Positions 52,265-62,051 are shown, counted from the first letter of the stretch. The stretch: DNA of 64,000 nt from Halegenticoccus tardaugens (GCF_004116405.1 NZ_SDIC01000002.1:186001-250000); one strand, 5' to 3'. Numbers and translations are program-made. Notes: generated from the letters alone by a model not told the origin.

Positions 52265-52689
52265 CAGCTCTATTTTAGTGCTCGGTCTCAATCCCCTTAA
52301 CGGCCAAGAGCGTCAAACGATACAATATTCGAGGCTATAACACTGAGACAGATATCTTGATTCTACCCCACATGCGGTCTCGGCCAACACCGCCATGATG
52401 AGTGCGTCTGGTATCACAATTGAGTCAGTAAGTTACCCACGGCAGCTCTGGTGAATCACTAGATGGCGTCGGATTTGTTCGTTAATCCGAAGGAGTTGAA
52501 ACGGAAGACTATCGAGTGTCCATGTCGAAAATCTCCCGCTTCACGAGCAAAGCGGTCACGTTGGCTAAAAATGCTGGTGGTGGCCGAGACGAAGTCGCCG
52601 AGAACGATTGACTACATTCAAAAATTCCGATAAGTAGAGGGAAGGAACGTTGGCTTTCGGCGGGCCCGAATGCAACCGATTGATGGGAA

Positions 52690-53100
52690 TTGACATCCTC
52701 CCCACCCTGAAGGGCGAGGATTCCCACGAGCGACGGCCCGCTGAGTTGGGATGTTTACGGTTCGCACACCGACGAGGTGCTGGCCATGCCAAGTGGCCGT
52801 TACTCCTATCCTCGACACGTCCGTTCCCGTCGTTTCCTCGGGGCTTCGGGCGTGCGTCGGCGGATTCGGAGGTACTTGGGTCTGTAGCGTCGGTACCCGA
52901 CGTGAGGTATCCCGACGGGGTACCGTCGAGCCTCGGTCGGGAGGTCCGAATGTGTCCGATTGTCCCGGTATGGGCGCGGGCATGCCGCGTCGGATAGGTA
53001 TAGAACCGCACGGAGAGCACCTAAACCCTTTCCACGCACTGAAAGTAGACAATGACGGCGATTCATCCCCGCCCTCAAGGACGGGGCTTTCTCGCCTGTT
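52690..53100 (-). mobile_element. Degenerate non-autonomous element with two right-end motifs
   Basis: TTGACATCCTCCCC (52,690) is the reverse complement of the right end of the IS200/IS605 element at 24,462. Near 53,066 CCCCGCCCTCAAGGACGGGG resembles the right end of the IS1341-type elements. So two insertions, now decayed, meet here. Between 53,100 and 53,260 a minus-strand open stretch (GHETVCGRTSCATWYIEEVE) looks like another remnant with no recognised family. Confidence 0.5.
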
Positions 53101-53260
53101 TCCACGTAACGTCCGGAGATCGAACGTGATCGCGCCGTCACGGTTCTCGATGTGGTTCTCTACCTCCTCGATGTACCAAGTTGCACAACTCGTGCGTCCA
53201 CAGACAGTCTCGTGGCCCGTCCATACCATTATGGTTACTTCCCTACGTACCCCGAATTGT

Positions 53261-54103
53261 ATGTCCCGAACCGACCGTTCAGTCTGGCTGCAGGAGCTTA
53301 CGTGGCAGGACGTCGAATCGTACCTCGAATCAGAAGATGATCCAACCGCGATCGTCCCCATCGGATCGACGGAACAGCACGGACCGCACCTTCCGCTAGG
53401 TGTCGACAGCTACCAGGCACTCGGCGTAGCCGAAGGAATTGCCGAGGGGGCGGGAGCACTCACGACACCACCGCTCTGGTTCGGCGACGCCGGCCACCAC
53501 ATGGCCTTTCCTGGGACGATCTCGCTCTCTCCGCGGACGGTCATCTCGATGCTCGAGGACGTTTACGAGAGTCTCCTCTTCCACGGATTCGAAAACATCC
53601 TCACGGTCAACGGTCATCGGCTTGCGAACCTCCCGGCGATAGATATCGCCTCCAAGACCGTCCGGAAGGACTACCCGGACGCTATCCTGGCGTCGTTCGA
53701 CCTCGTTCGGGCGAACGTCCGCATCCACAGGGAGCTTCGTGAGGGTGGCGACGAGGATGGCATGCACGGCGGTGAGTTCGAGACGTCGTTCATGCTCCAC
53801 CGACACGGGGAACTCGTCAAGGAAGAGGAGTTCACACCCATGGTCCACACTGGCGACTGGACGCGATTCAGCTCCAACGATTACGTCTCGATGGACGATG
53901 CCGTACCGACCGCGAGTTCACGTCACGATTGGGGCGAGGACGCGCTGGGCCACCACGGCGACCCGACGAAAGCGAGCAAGGAGAAAGGCGAGCGCCTCTA
54001 TGAGGCGTTCGTGGAGAACGGCGTGGAGTTCATAGAGGATGTCCGCGCCCGTCGGGAAGCCGAACGGACGGAAGGCGATGTCGAACAAGGGTTGACGTAC
54101 TGA
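53261..54103 (+). CDS. Creatininase-family amidohydrolase
   Basis: 280-residue protein. IVPIGSTEQHGPHLPLGVD provides Glu38, His40 and Asp49. FENILTVNGHRLANLPA provides His119. DGMHGGEFETS carries the late Glu. Creatininase itself has a metal Glu two residues after the NGH His; here that residue is Leu121, so creatinine is not assured and a related lactam or peptide amide is possible (MftE-like members also deviate here). ATG 53261 follows a natural start; the long upstream open frame is IS sequence. The divergence of the threonine-synthase-like gene beyond and the dipeptidase nearby suggest amide catabolism. Confidence 0.83.
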   Translation: MSRTDRSVWLQELTWQDVESYLESEDDPTAIVPIGSTEQHGPHLPLGVDSYQALGVAEGIAEGAGALTTPPLWFGDAGHHMAFPGTISLSPRTVISMLEDVYESLLFHGFENILTVNGHRLANLPAIDIASKTVRKDYPDAILASFDLVRANVRIHRELREGGDEDGMHGGEFETSFMLHRHGELVKEEEFTPMVHTGDWTRFSSNDYVSMDDAVPTASSRHDWGEDALGHHGDPTKASKEKGERLYEAFVENGVEFIEDVRARREAERTEGDVEQGLTY

Positions 54104-54263
54104 CCCCCAACGGCTCGCTTTACGATGTAGACACCTTCCCTACCCACTGTTCAGGTTCTCGCGGCATGGACAAGCGCTCCCTCGCCCAGTTAACCTGGAG
54201 TGAACGAACGCTTGTCGACCAGAAACCGTCCTCTAGTTCCGAATGTAGCGGTGTTGATGGTAC

Positions 54264-55511
54264 TCAGCGGACGGGTTCGTCAAGTGAGAACGGGACGGCC
54301 GCCTCGAGTGCGTCGAGCGTCGGCTCGATGACTGACGTCTCACCAGTCGCGTCGGACGTGTGTCCGGGCCACTTCACCCCCGCACCGGTGACGACGCAGA
54401 CGGCCGTCTCCCCAAGGTTGAGTGTCCCGTCGGCGACGGCACTCCGGAGCCCCGCAACCGGAAGTGCGCTCGCCGGCTCAGGGTAAATCCCTTCCCGCCC
54501 GAGGTCGCGAATCGCTCGCTCGACGTCTCTCTGTTCGACTGCGAAGGCGGTGCCGTCCGATTCACGGACCGCCCGCACGGCGTGGGGTCCGACGGACGTC
54601 GTCCCCGTCGAGAGGGTCAGCGGCAAAGGCCCATCGATCGGTCGAGGTTCTTCACCGGACTCGACTGACCGAACAAGTGTAGGACGCTCTGTGGACTGGA
54701 CGCCGACCAGTCGCGGGACCGAATCGGTCACGCCGAGTTCGATGAGTTCGGTGAACCCCTTCCACATCCCGTAGATGCCGTCACCGTCACCGACGCCAGT
54801 GAACACTGCAGCCGGCATTTCCTCGAGTTGCTCGTAGATTTCGAACGCGATGGTCTTGTAGCCCTCGACGCCGTAGGGCTGACCGATGTAAGAGCGGTCG
54901 GAGGTGTTGATCGTGGGGTACCAGCCTCGTTCGACGAGTTCGGCAAGCAGCGGTCGGCGTTCGTCGAAGTCGGTGACGATTGCCTGTCCGCCGTAGGCAC
55001 GTATCTGTGCCCGACAAGCTGCTTCCGTCTCGTGAGGAAGCAGAACGATGACGTCGTCGACACCGGCACGGCTGGCGTACGCTGCGGTGCTCGCTCCGTG
55101 GTTGCCGGTGCTCGCCGTCGCGATTCGTGGTTCGTCCTCGCGAGCGACGACGTTCGAAACCAGTAGTGCGTTCAACCTGTCCTTGTACGACCAGGTTGGG
55201 TTTGTCGTCTCGTTTTTCAGATGCACGTCGACACCTAGCTCGGTGGAGAGCCCCGTGGCTGGGACGAGTGCTGTCCACCCTTCCCCAATGGTGACCGGTT
55301 CGTCCCCGAGCAGGGGGAGGAGTGCCTCGTAGCGCCACATGCTAGTCGGGGCGTCCGGAGATGGGGGGAGCGCGTCGGCCGCGGCAGTCGTGTCGTATTC
55401 GACCTGTAACCAACCGGCTTCGCCCTGTTCGTGACAGGCGGGACAGCCGGTCCGGTAGTTCCCTGGGGGAAACGACCCACCACAGACCTGACAGACGAGT
55501 TCATGCTCCAT
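54264..55511 (-). CDS. Threonine synthase-like PLP-dependent enzyme
   Basis: 415-residue PLP lyase/synthase of fold type II. A zinc-ribbon lead (VCQVCGGSFPPG...GCPACHEQ) has four Cys. MWRYEALLPLLGDEPVTIGEG is followed by WSYKDRLNALLVS, where the Lys forms the PLP aldimine, and STGNHGASTAAYASRAG binds the cofactor phosphate. The glycine loop GVGDGDGIYG comes near residue 236, where family members carry a similar turn. Beyond true threonine synthase it could be a dehydratase or diaminopropionate ammonia-lyase-like enzyme. A related N-terminal fragment sits at 58,000-58,160. Convergent with the creatininase gene. Confidence 0.87.
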   Translation of the reverse strand: MEHELVCQVCGGSFPPGNYRTGCPACHEQGEAGWLQVEYDTTAAADALPPSPDAPTSMWRYEALLPLLGDEPVTIGEGWTALVPATGLSTELGVDVHLKNETTNPTWSYKDRLNALLVSNVVAREDEPRIATASTGNHGASTAAYASRAGVDDVIVLLPHETEAACRAQIRAYGGQAIVTDFDERRPLLAELVERGWYPTINTSDRSYIGQPYGVEGYKTIAFEIYEQLEEMPAAVFTGVGDGDGIYGMWKGFTELIELGVTDSVPRLVGVQSTERPTLVRSVESGEEPRPIDGPLPLTLSTGTTSVGPHAVRAVRESDGTAFAVEQRDVERAIRDLGREGIYPEPASALPVAGLRSAVADGTLNLGETAVCVVTGAGVKWPGHTSDATGETSVIEPTLDALEAAVPFSLDEPVR

Positions 55512-55628
55512 ACCCGAAGGAATCGAACTCGTAAGATAAGTGTTATCGCATGCCGAACGATTGTCCGTGGACGACCCGTTTCGACGCCCTCACGGCTGCT
55601 TCGACGGTACTAGTGAATCCGCCGGTTG

Positions 55629-56111
55629 TCATCCCGAGGACGCCTCCTCGAGGTCGTCGACCATCGGTTCGAACCGACGGCAAAACGCCGAGACTTCCTC
55701 GGCGAGATTGTCGATGTCGACCGAATCGATGGACACCGATGGGAGGTTGAACTGGTGCTCCGCGGCGGCGTCGCTGGATCGATATTCGGCGCCGCCGCCG
55801 TATGCGATGTCAACGACGGCTGCCGGCCGGGTCGGCGAGAGTCGCTCGTGAATGTGGAGGCCGACGGTTACCCGACCGTCGTTGGTGAGGACTCCGACGT
55901 GTGCATCCCACATCGAGTGGGGGTCGAATCCGAACGTGATCCAATCGAAAATAACATCAAGGTGACGTATATCGCGGGCCTCGGGAACGTCGGCGTCTGC
56001 GTATTGCTCGCCGAAGTAAGCTGAGACGCGAGAGAGATCCGTCGACAGTTCGGCGATCACACTGTCGGCAAGTTCTTGGTGAAACTCTACTGCGTCCCTA
56101 TTCGGAGACAT
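55629..56111 (-). CDS. Conserved hypothetical protein
   Basis: 160 residues from ATG 56111: EFHQELADSVIAELSTDLSRVSAYFGEQYADADV (helical), then HLDVIFDWITFGFDPHSMWDAHVGVLTNDGRVTVGLHIHER, then a Ser/Asp-rich end. It resembles small haloarchaeal proteins of unknown role; no motif is diagnostic. The His-x-His (HIH) in the beta section could bind metal. The open frame continues upstream to 56330 without support. Neighbours do not hint at a job. Confidence 0.5.
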   Translation of the reverse strand: MSPNRDAVEFHQELADSVIAELSTDLSRVSAYFGEQYADADVPEARDIRHLDVIFDWITFGFDPHSMWDAHVGVLTNDGRVTVGLHIHERLSPTRPAAVVDIAYGGGAEYRSSDAAAEHQFNLPSVSIDSVDIDNLAEEVSAFCRRFEPMVDDLEEASSG

Positions 56112-56448
56112 AGGGGTAGATCCCGACCGAAACGTGTTAGTGGTTGCCCCTGTCTCAGCGGTATTGGTTGGGCGAGACTCGGTAGCTCTGAGCCGAGGAA
56201 GTCCTCGAAAGCCCCCGAACTCTCGGGGAAGATGGCCGATGCAAGCACCGCAGCCCGGGTCCGAGACGTGCAGTGAGGCCCTCGATCCGAGAGTCCGACC
56301 CCTTTCGGTCCCATCCATAGCAGTTCTCAAGCCTGTAATCGCTCAACTAAACGCGACCGTCCGAGCTGGCCACGCACCCGGGGATAGATCTCGAACACTG
56401 CTGGTTGTGCCGATGCGTTTAACACGCTGTCGCGGAAGCAGACAACGC

Positions 56449-57468
56449 ATGACGACCCACACCCTTCACAAGGAGGTTGGCGTCTTCGACGCTCACGCGG
56501 ACCTCCTCTACACGGTCGTTCGCGAACATGAACTGGGTAACGAACGGGTGATCGAAGACCGGTTTCTCCCCGGAATGCGAGCCGGTGGGATCGACATGCG
56601 TGTCGCGCCAATCTACCTGGACGCTGGACAGGCGCGCGAGTCCGCCACACGTCTCGGATTACGCATGGCAGAGTCCTTCCACAGAGAGATAGAACAGACG
56701 GCCGAACTGGAGAGCGCCAGGACTGCAAAGGAGGTGGAATCCGGTGCCGAGTCGGACGAAGTCACACTCATCCTGGGAATGGAAGGAGCCGAGCCCCTCA
56801 AGGGCGATCTCGCTGTGCTCGACACGTTCTATCGTCTCGGCCTGCGAGTACTCGGACTCACCCATAGCCGACGGAACATGGCGGCTGACGGTGCTTTCTT
56901 CGAACCGATACGAACAGGCGAGCCCGGGGGACTCTCAGCGTTCGGCGTCGACGCGGTCGAACGATGCGCAGAACAGGGAATCGTCGTCGACGTGTCTCAC
57001 CTCAACGAACCGGGGTTTTGGGACGTGATCGAGTTCGCCGAGGGACCGATCATCGCGTCCCACTCCAACTGTCGTGAACTCCGAGATCACCCACGGAACC
57101 TTCGGGACGAACAACTTCATGCCATCGCCGAGAGCGGCGGCGTCGTAGGGATAAATGCGCTGCAGGCCTTCCTCCACGGTGACGATCCCGGTGTCGAGAC
57201 CGTCGTCGATCAGCTCGAACACGCCGTCGACGTAGCAGGAGTCGATCACGTCGGGGTCGGGTTCGACTTCTACGAGTACAACCTCGAGTACATGTCGCCC
57301 GCGGAGCGAGCGTACATGATCAACGTCTCTGCTGCAGACGGGCTAGGTGAGGATGGAGACGTCGGAAATCTCACACCGGCCCTCCTGAAACGGGGGTTCG
57401 ACCCCGACGATGTCCGGAAGCTCCTCAAGTGGAATCTGGTGCGTGTCTTCCAGCAGGTGCTCGATTGA
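56449..57468 (+). CDS. Membrane dipeptidase-like (M19) metalloenzyme
   Basis: 339-residue M19 (renal dipeptidase) family enzyme. FDAHADLLYTV gives the first metal His and Asp, LGMEGAEPLKGD the bridging Glu, DVSHLNEPGFWDV a metal His, and IASHSNCREL another His. GVGFDFYEYNLEYMS is the C-terminal active-site loop. It hydrolyses dipeptides, including D-containing or beta-lactam types in the family. No signal peptide is seen. A GCGTTTAACACG box at about 56,416-56,426 is placed for a leaderless start at 56449, so the open frame upstream is not used. Fits peptide catabolism. Confidence 0.86.
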   Translation: MTTHTLHKEVGVFDAHADLLYTVVREHELGNERVIEDRFLPGMRAGGIDMRVAPIYLDAGQARESATRLGLRMAESFHREIEQTAELESARTAKEVESGAESDEVTLILGMEGAEPLKGDLAVLDTFYRLGLRVLGLTHSRRNMAADGAFFEPIRTGEPGGLSAFGVDAVERCAEQGIVVDVSHLNEPGFWDVIEFAEGPIIASHSNCRELRDHPRNLRDEQLHAIAESGGVVGINALQAFLHGDDPGVETVVDQLEHAVDVAGVDHVGVGFDFYEYNLEYMSPAERAYMINVSAADGLGEDGDVGNLTPALLKRGFDPDDVRKLLKWNLVRVFQQVLD

Positions 57469-57469
57469 C

Positions 57470-57913
57470 GTGTATTTCGAGCGCAAGCTTCGCCCTTTAG
57501 GGCGGGGTCAAGCGGTAGACTCGGCCGACCGACCGCAACGCTTAGACTGGCCGGCGTCGTTTGTGAACGCAACTCACTGGGCGAAAATATGGCCGGTTGG
57601 ATTGGGTTCCGGCCGCCGGAAGGCGAACCAAAACAGCAGCCCTTGCCCGGTTGGGACCTGCCGACGTGGCTTCGAGGCAGGTACGGCCGATGGCCCGGCC
57701 CGTGCGCCACAAGCGGGGGAGTCCGAACGGACTGGCGTCGCCACGCGCCCATCGCCCCGACGTGGAGCGCACGAACCCGCAAGTTACCGCCGGGGATTCG
57801 GACGGCCCGACGTGGTTCGGAAGACCGAAGGTCTTCCGTCATCACGAAACGGCGATGCCGTTTCGAACGACCCCACGGGGAATCCTCGCCGTTTACGGCG
57901 GGGAGGAGGTCAA
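57470..57913 (+). mobile_element. 444-bp deletion derivative of the IS200/IS605 element
   Basis: The left end (GTATTTCGAGCGCAAG...TTTAGGGCGGGG) and right end (AATCCTCGCCGTTTACGGCGGGGAGG...TCAA) match 24,462-26,328, and the target-side TTGAC precedes it. The interior keeps only a TnpB tail-like stretch (RPMARPV...NPQVTAG). The transposase and most of TnpB are lost, so it is a natural MITE of that IS and could be moved by the TnpA at 24,594. Confidence 0.75.
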
Positions 57914-57999
57914 GCCGACTGCGCTCTCGCGGTCCTTGAAACTCCCCGTGAGATTCTGCCCCTCGTTTTCTGCCCCTCGTTTTCTGAGAGCCGACAGTC

Positions 58000-58160
58000 A
58001 GCGTAGTCTCGAACTGTTCCGTACGGGCGAGGGGTGTGTCGCCGGAACTGCTCCCCAGGCTAGCGATCAGTTCGATCGGGAGAATGGAAGTGTACCGCCA
58101 GACCTCACGGGCCTCACGGACGTCCGACCAGTCGAAGTCGTTCGTATCAACCTGAACCAC
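58000..58160 (-). pseudogene. N-terminal fragment of a second threonine synthase-like gene
   Basis: From a GTG at 58160, VWRYTSILPIELIASLGSS and GDTPLARTEQFETTL can be read. These match the MWRYxxLLP and GEGxTPL segments that open the PLP domain of threonine synthase-like enzymes. The frame then runs into non-homologous sequence beside the 444-bp element, and the PLP lysine region is absent, so it is broken. Short tandem copies of CCCCTCGTTTTCTG (57,959-57,986) lie at the junction. The stretch up to 58,229 shows nothing further. Confidence 0.45.
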
Positions 58161-58229
58161 GCCGGCTCACCACACGCACATCGCTTCGAAGAGAAGACCG
58201 CTCAAAGACTCGTCTAGAGGAACCTCGTG

Positions 58230-60260
58230 CTACAGAGAGATGACGACTGAGCCGTTCTCAGAGAATTCGGCAGTCGTCTTGGGCGGGATGATCGACGTAG
58301 AGCCGTTCTCCTCCAGAATCGCCGGTCCAGTAACCGTTCTACCCGGTCCGAGCGCATTTCGGTCGTAGATCTCGGTCGAGAGGTAGCCCGACTCGGTAAA
58401 GTAGACGTCGCGTTCACCGCGGTACGCGTCCTGATCGCTGCGTGTGAGCATATCTTGCACACGAGCCGTGGGAACGGTACCGTCCACGCGGAGCGTGACG
58501 GCCTCGACGGGTTCGTCACGCATGCTGTGACCGTAGAGCCGGGCATGCCGCTCGTGGAACGACTCGGTGATCTCGTCGAGGGTCTCCCCGTCGACATCTC
58601 CCTCGGGAACGGGGACCGTGAGTTCGTATGCCTGACCCTGGTAGCGGACGTCGATCGACCGGTTGATCTGAATCTCGTCGGAGCCGAATCCTTGCTCGCC
58701 AAGCCGGTCGATGAGGGTCGCCCCGAGTTCGTCGACCTGTGTCTGGATTTCGTCGGCGTCAAGCCCCTTGCTCCGGTAGGCGTGGGATTCATCGACTCGG
58801 ACGTCAGCGATGAGCAGTCCTCGGGCGGAGAAGACGCCAGGGTTGCGCGGAATGATGACGGTCTCCATGTCCATCTCCGCGGCCGCAGCGGGCGCTTGGA
58901 GTGGGCCGGCACCACCGAAGGCGACGAGCGCGAAGTCTGCCGGGTCGTTCCCTCGCTCGACGGTCACACGGCGAATCTCTCGGGCCAGGCTGGCATTGGC
59001 AACTCCGACGACGCTGAGAGCTGCCTCTTCGACGGTCTGGCCGAGCGGATCCGCGATCTTCTCCTCGAAGATCTCGTGCGTTCGTCCGACAACCAGTTCT
59101 ATTTCGCCTTCCAAGAAGCTCTCGGGGTCGAGGCAGCCCAAGAGCAGATTGGCGTCGGTGAGCGTCGGCTGCTCACCACCGCCGCCGTAACAGATCGGTC
59201 CGGGGTCGGCGCCCGCGCTCTTCGGACCGACGCGGAGTGCACCCCCCTCGTCGATCCAGGCGATCGAGCCGCCACCGGCGCCGACGGTGTTGATGTCGAT
59301 CATCGGCGTCTTGACCGGCAGATCGTTTATCTCACCCTCGGTCGATCGAACGAGTTCACCGTCGCGCACCAGACTCACGTCAGCGCTCGTCCCACCCATG
59401 TCCATGCCGATGGCATCCTCGTATCCCTCCTGCTGGCTCACGTTCTTGGTCGCGACCGCACCGGCTGCGGGTCCCGAGAGCACCGTCCTGATGGCTCGAT
59501 CGGTCGCCTGTGACGTGCTGAAGATGCCCCCACCAGAATGCATCACGTTGAGTGGCACGTCGATACCACGCTCGTCGATGCCGTCGTCCAGTCGAGCGAA
59601 GTAGTCTTGAACTGTGGACTTGATGGCTTCGTTGAGCACAGTGGTGATGGTGCGCTCGTACTCGCGGATCTCTGGATGCACTGCCGAGGAGAGTGCGTAA
59701 TCCATCTCGGGTGCCCGTTCTTCGATTAGCTCTCCGATACGCTGTTCCTGGGAAGGGTTGAGATAGGAAAAGAGCATGGAGACCACGACAGAGTCGATAT
59801 CTTCCTCGAGAAGTCCATCGATCACAACCTCTACGGCGGCCTCGTCGAGTTCATCCACGACGTTCCCCTGCGAGTCGATCCGTCCGGGGACCTCCTTGCG
59901 GAGATAGCGTGGGACGAGGGACGGTGGTTTGTCCGTCTGAAGATTGTAGAGTTCCGGCCGTGTCTGGTCACCGATTTCGAGAACGTCTCGCAGCCCCTCG
60001 TTCGTGATGAGCCCTAGGTCGGGTATCTCGTTTTCGAGCACCGAGTTGGTTCCGACAGTCGTCCCGTGGCTGAGAAACGAGATGTTGCAGCCAGCGATAT
60101 TTTCACGCTCTAATATCTTGTCGATGCCGTTGAGTACTCCACGATCGAACTCAGGTGGCGTCGAGGGCGTCTTCGTGGTGCGTACCTCGCCGGTTTCCTC
60201 GTCGTAGATGACGACGTCGGTGAACGTCCCACCGGTGTCAACGCCGATACGGTAGCTCAT
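58230..60260 (-). CDS. hyuA: Hydantoinase/5-oxoprolinase subunit A
   Basis: 676-residue ATP-using amidohydrolase half. IGVDTGGTFTDVVIYDEETG (residues 4-23) is the actin-like ATPase start, HGTTVGTNSVLEN follows near 65, and GMDMGGTSADVSLV near 289 is the second phosphate loop. The C-terminal half holds the HyuA/OPLAH domain. With HyuB it forms the ATP-dependent hydantoinase or oxoprolinase that opens five-membered lactams or imides. It overlaps HyuB by 4 bp (ATGA at 60,257-60,260), so the two are translationally coupled. The substrate (N-methylhydantoin, 5-oxoproline, other) cannot be decided, but the creatininase-family gene nearby makes the N-methylhydantoin route worth testing. Confidence 0.92.
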   Translation of the reverse strand: MSYRIGVDTGGTFTDVVIYDEETGEVRTTKTPSTPPEFDRGVLNGIDKILERENIAGCNISFLSHGTTVGTNSVLENEIPDLGLITNEGLRDVLEIGDQTRPELYNLQTDKPPSLVPRYLRKEVPGRIDSQGNVVDELDEAAVEVVIDGLLEEDIDSVVVSMLFSYLNPSQEQRIGELIEERAPEMDYALSSAVHPEIREYERTITTVLNEAIKSTVQDYFARLDDGIDERGIDVPLNVMHSGGGIFSTSQATDRAIRTVLSGPAAGAVATKNVSQQEGYEDAIGMDMGGTSADVSLVRDGELVRSTEGEINDLPVKTPMIDINTVGAGGGSIAWIDEGGALRVGPKSAGADPGPICYGGGGEQPTLTDANLLLGCLDPESFLEGEIELVVGRTHEIFEEKIADPLGQTVEEAALSVVGVANASLAREIRRVTVERGNDPADFALVAFGGAGPLQAPAAAAEMDMETVIIPRNPGVFSARGLLIADVRVDESHAYRSKGLDADEIQTQVDELGATLIDRLGEQGFGSDEIQINRSIDVRYQGQAYELTVPVPEGDVDGETLDEITESFHERHARLYGHSMRDEPVEAVTLRVDGTVPTARVQDMLTRSDQDAYRGERDVYFTESGYLSTEIYDRNALGPGRTVTGPAILEENGSTSIIPPKTTAEFSENGSVVISL

Positions 60261-62008
60261 TCGTCCTCACCCCCGTCAGTCGTCCTCGCTTCGGCCAGTT
60301 CGGCACGTTTCCGCTCGGTCGCCGCGTCGTCGACCGTCCGAGTCTCCAGATCGACGACGACGCCGTACTCCTCGCGAGCGGCTCCGACCGAAACCTTCTC
60401 GTTTAGCACGTCCTCGAGGACCTTCTCGGGGGGGCGGTCGGTCGGGTTCCCGTAGCCGCCGCCGCCAGGTGTCTGCACGCTCGCAACGTCGTTCGGGTCG
60501 AGTTTCGTTGTCGATTTCGAACTCACGGTCATCGGGTCGTCGCTATCTGGATTGATCAGGTACTTTGCCGCGTGGCCACTGTGTCCGCCGAAGAGTCCCC
60601 ATGGCTTGGACTTGGCGCGTTCGGTGAGGAGCGAGAAGGAGGCGGAGTGGTCGTAGAACTCCATGTCTCGGCGGACCCCGAGCCCACCGCGCGTGCGACC
60701 CGCACCCGCCGAATCCCCGATCAGTTCGTACCTGCGGACGTAGAGGGGGACCTCGGATTCCAGTTCCTCGATCGGGCTGTTCGCCGTGTTCTGGAAGTGC
60801 GTCTGGACGGCCTCCATCCCGTCTTTCGTCGCTCGGGCGCCGTAGCCCCCCGCCACGGTTTCGTAGTAAACGTACTTCTCGTCGCTGCGCGGGTCGCGCC
60901 CGCCGTAGGCGATGTTACAGACGATTCCTTTCGTCGCTGCGATCGTCTCCTCGGGCATGGCCCCCGCCATCGCCTTCGTCACGAGTTCGCCGGCACGCAT
61001 TGCGATCTCCCAGCCGCCCGCGACGGGTGCGTCGTCGACAGGGTTGACCATCGTCCCTTCGGGCGTGATCGTCTCGAACGGCCGGTAGAACCCGTCGTTC
61101 TTCGGCAGGTCCTCGCCCAGCAGGGACATGATGACCGCCATCGATCCTGCAAATGCCATCGCGGGCGTGCAGTTGAGCGGTCCTGTGTTCTGCTCTGCGG
61201 TTCCGGTGAAGTCGATCGTCATCTCATCGCCGTCGACCTCCAGCGTGAGACGCAGGAGGACGGGTTCGTCGACGACGCCGTCACCGTCCATGTAGTCCTC
61301 GGCCTGGTAGGTACCATCCGGGAGAGCCGAGACCGCGGCCCGAACCCGCCGCTCCGTGTAGTCGAGCAACGCGTCGAGATGTTCGTCGACGGCACTGGCG
61401 CCGTACTCGTCGAGTAGGTCGCCGAGGCGCTCTTCACCGATCTTGTTGGCGCCGAGCTGGGCCCGATAGTCCCCCAGGCGCATGTCCGACCCACGGACGT
61501 TTCGGGTGACGAGGTCGAGGATTTCGTCGTCGAACTCCCAGTTCCGGATGGCCTTAACGCCGGGCAGGATGAGCCCCTCGGCGAACAGTTCGGTGCTGTC
61601 GTTGGGGATGCCTCCGGGTGTGGAGCCACCGATGTCGACGTGGTGGGCCGAGTTCGCCGCGTAGCCCGCGATCTCCCCGTCGTGATATAGCGGGGAGATA
61701 ATCATAACGTCTGGCAGGTGTACGGCCCCCTTATACGGGTCATTGATGAGGATCCCGTCTCCGGGATCGAGATCTCCAGCCCGCTCGCGCATGTTCCGGG
61801 GGACGACGGACACCATCGATCCAACGTGTTGCGGAGCGACGTCGTGTTGGGCAATATGACGGAGGTTCGAATCGAAAATAGCGCAAGTGTGGTCACGGCG
61901 AATCTTGATGTTCGTCGAGTAAGCGGTGCGCTGGAGCGTCACGCCCATCTCCTCGACAATACTCTTCAGCGAGTGGCGAAATATCTCCAGCGCTCCTGCG
62001 GTTGGCAT
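60257..62008 (-). CDS. hyuB: Hydantoinase/5-oxoprolinase subunit B
   Basis: 583-residue HyuB. The N-terminal domain has EIFRHSLKSIVEEMGVTLQRTAYSTNIKIRRD and GDGILINDPYKGAVHLPDV; HHVDIGGSTPG and GARATKDGMEAVQTHFQNTANSPIEELESEVPLYVRRYE (in parts, about residues 380-425) are family blocks. The C-terminus carries QTPGGGGYGNPTDRPPE, the highly conserved glycine loop. Transcribed first, with HyuA after it. The upstream LLM gene ends 43 bp before HyuB starts and is on the same strand, so the three may form one unit. Lacks a signal peptide; cytoplasmic. Confidence 0.92.
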   Translation of the reverse strand: MPTAGALEIFRHSLKSIVEEMGVTLQRTAYSTNIKIRRDHTCAIFDSNLRHIAQHDVAPQHVGSMVSVVPRNMRERAGDLDPGDGILINDPYKGAVHLPDVMIISPLYHDGEIAGYAANSAHHVDIGGSTPGGIPNDSTELFAEGLILPGVKAIRNWEFDDEILDLVTRNVRGSDMRLGDYRAQLGANKIGEERLGDLLDEYGASAVDEHLDALLDYTERRVRAAVSALPDGTYQAEDYMDGDGVVDEPVLLRLTLEVDGDEMTIDFTGTAEQNTGPLNCTPAMAFAGSMAVIMSLLGEDLPKNDGFYRPFETITPEGTMVNPVDDAPVAGGWEIAMRAGELVTKAMAGAMPEETIAATKGIVCNIAYGGRDPRSDEKYVYYETVAGGYGARATKDGMEAVQTHFQNTANSPIEELESEVPLYVRRYELIGDSAGAGRTRGGLGVRRDMEFYDHSASFSLLTERAKSKPWGLFGGHSGHAAKYLINPDSDDPMTVSSKSTTKLDPNDVASVQTPGGGGYGNPTDRPPEKVLEDVLNEKVSVGAAREEYGVVVDLETRTVDDAATERKRAELAEARTTDGGEDE

Positions 62009-62051
62009 TGAGTATGCGCTCTTCGCCAGCCAAAATAAATCTGTGGCCGGA

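Noticed and set aside
52522..52611. 29-codon plus-strand frame (MSKISRFTSKAVTLAKNAGG)
   Set aside because: Too short and isolated to support as a gene without further evidence.
52751..53260. Upstream extension of the creatininase-family gene
   Set aside because: The extension is IS-derived DNA; the family start is at 53261.
58455..61417. Long plus-strand frames opposite HyuA and HyuB
   Set aside because: No family similarity and antiparallel to two highly conserved genes.
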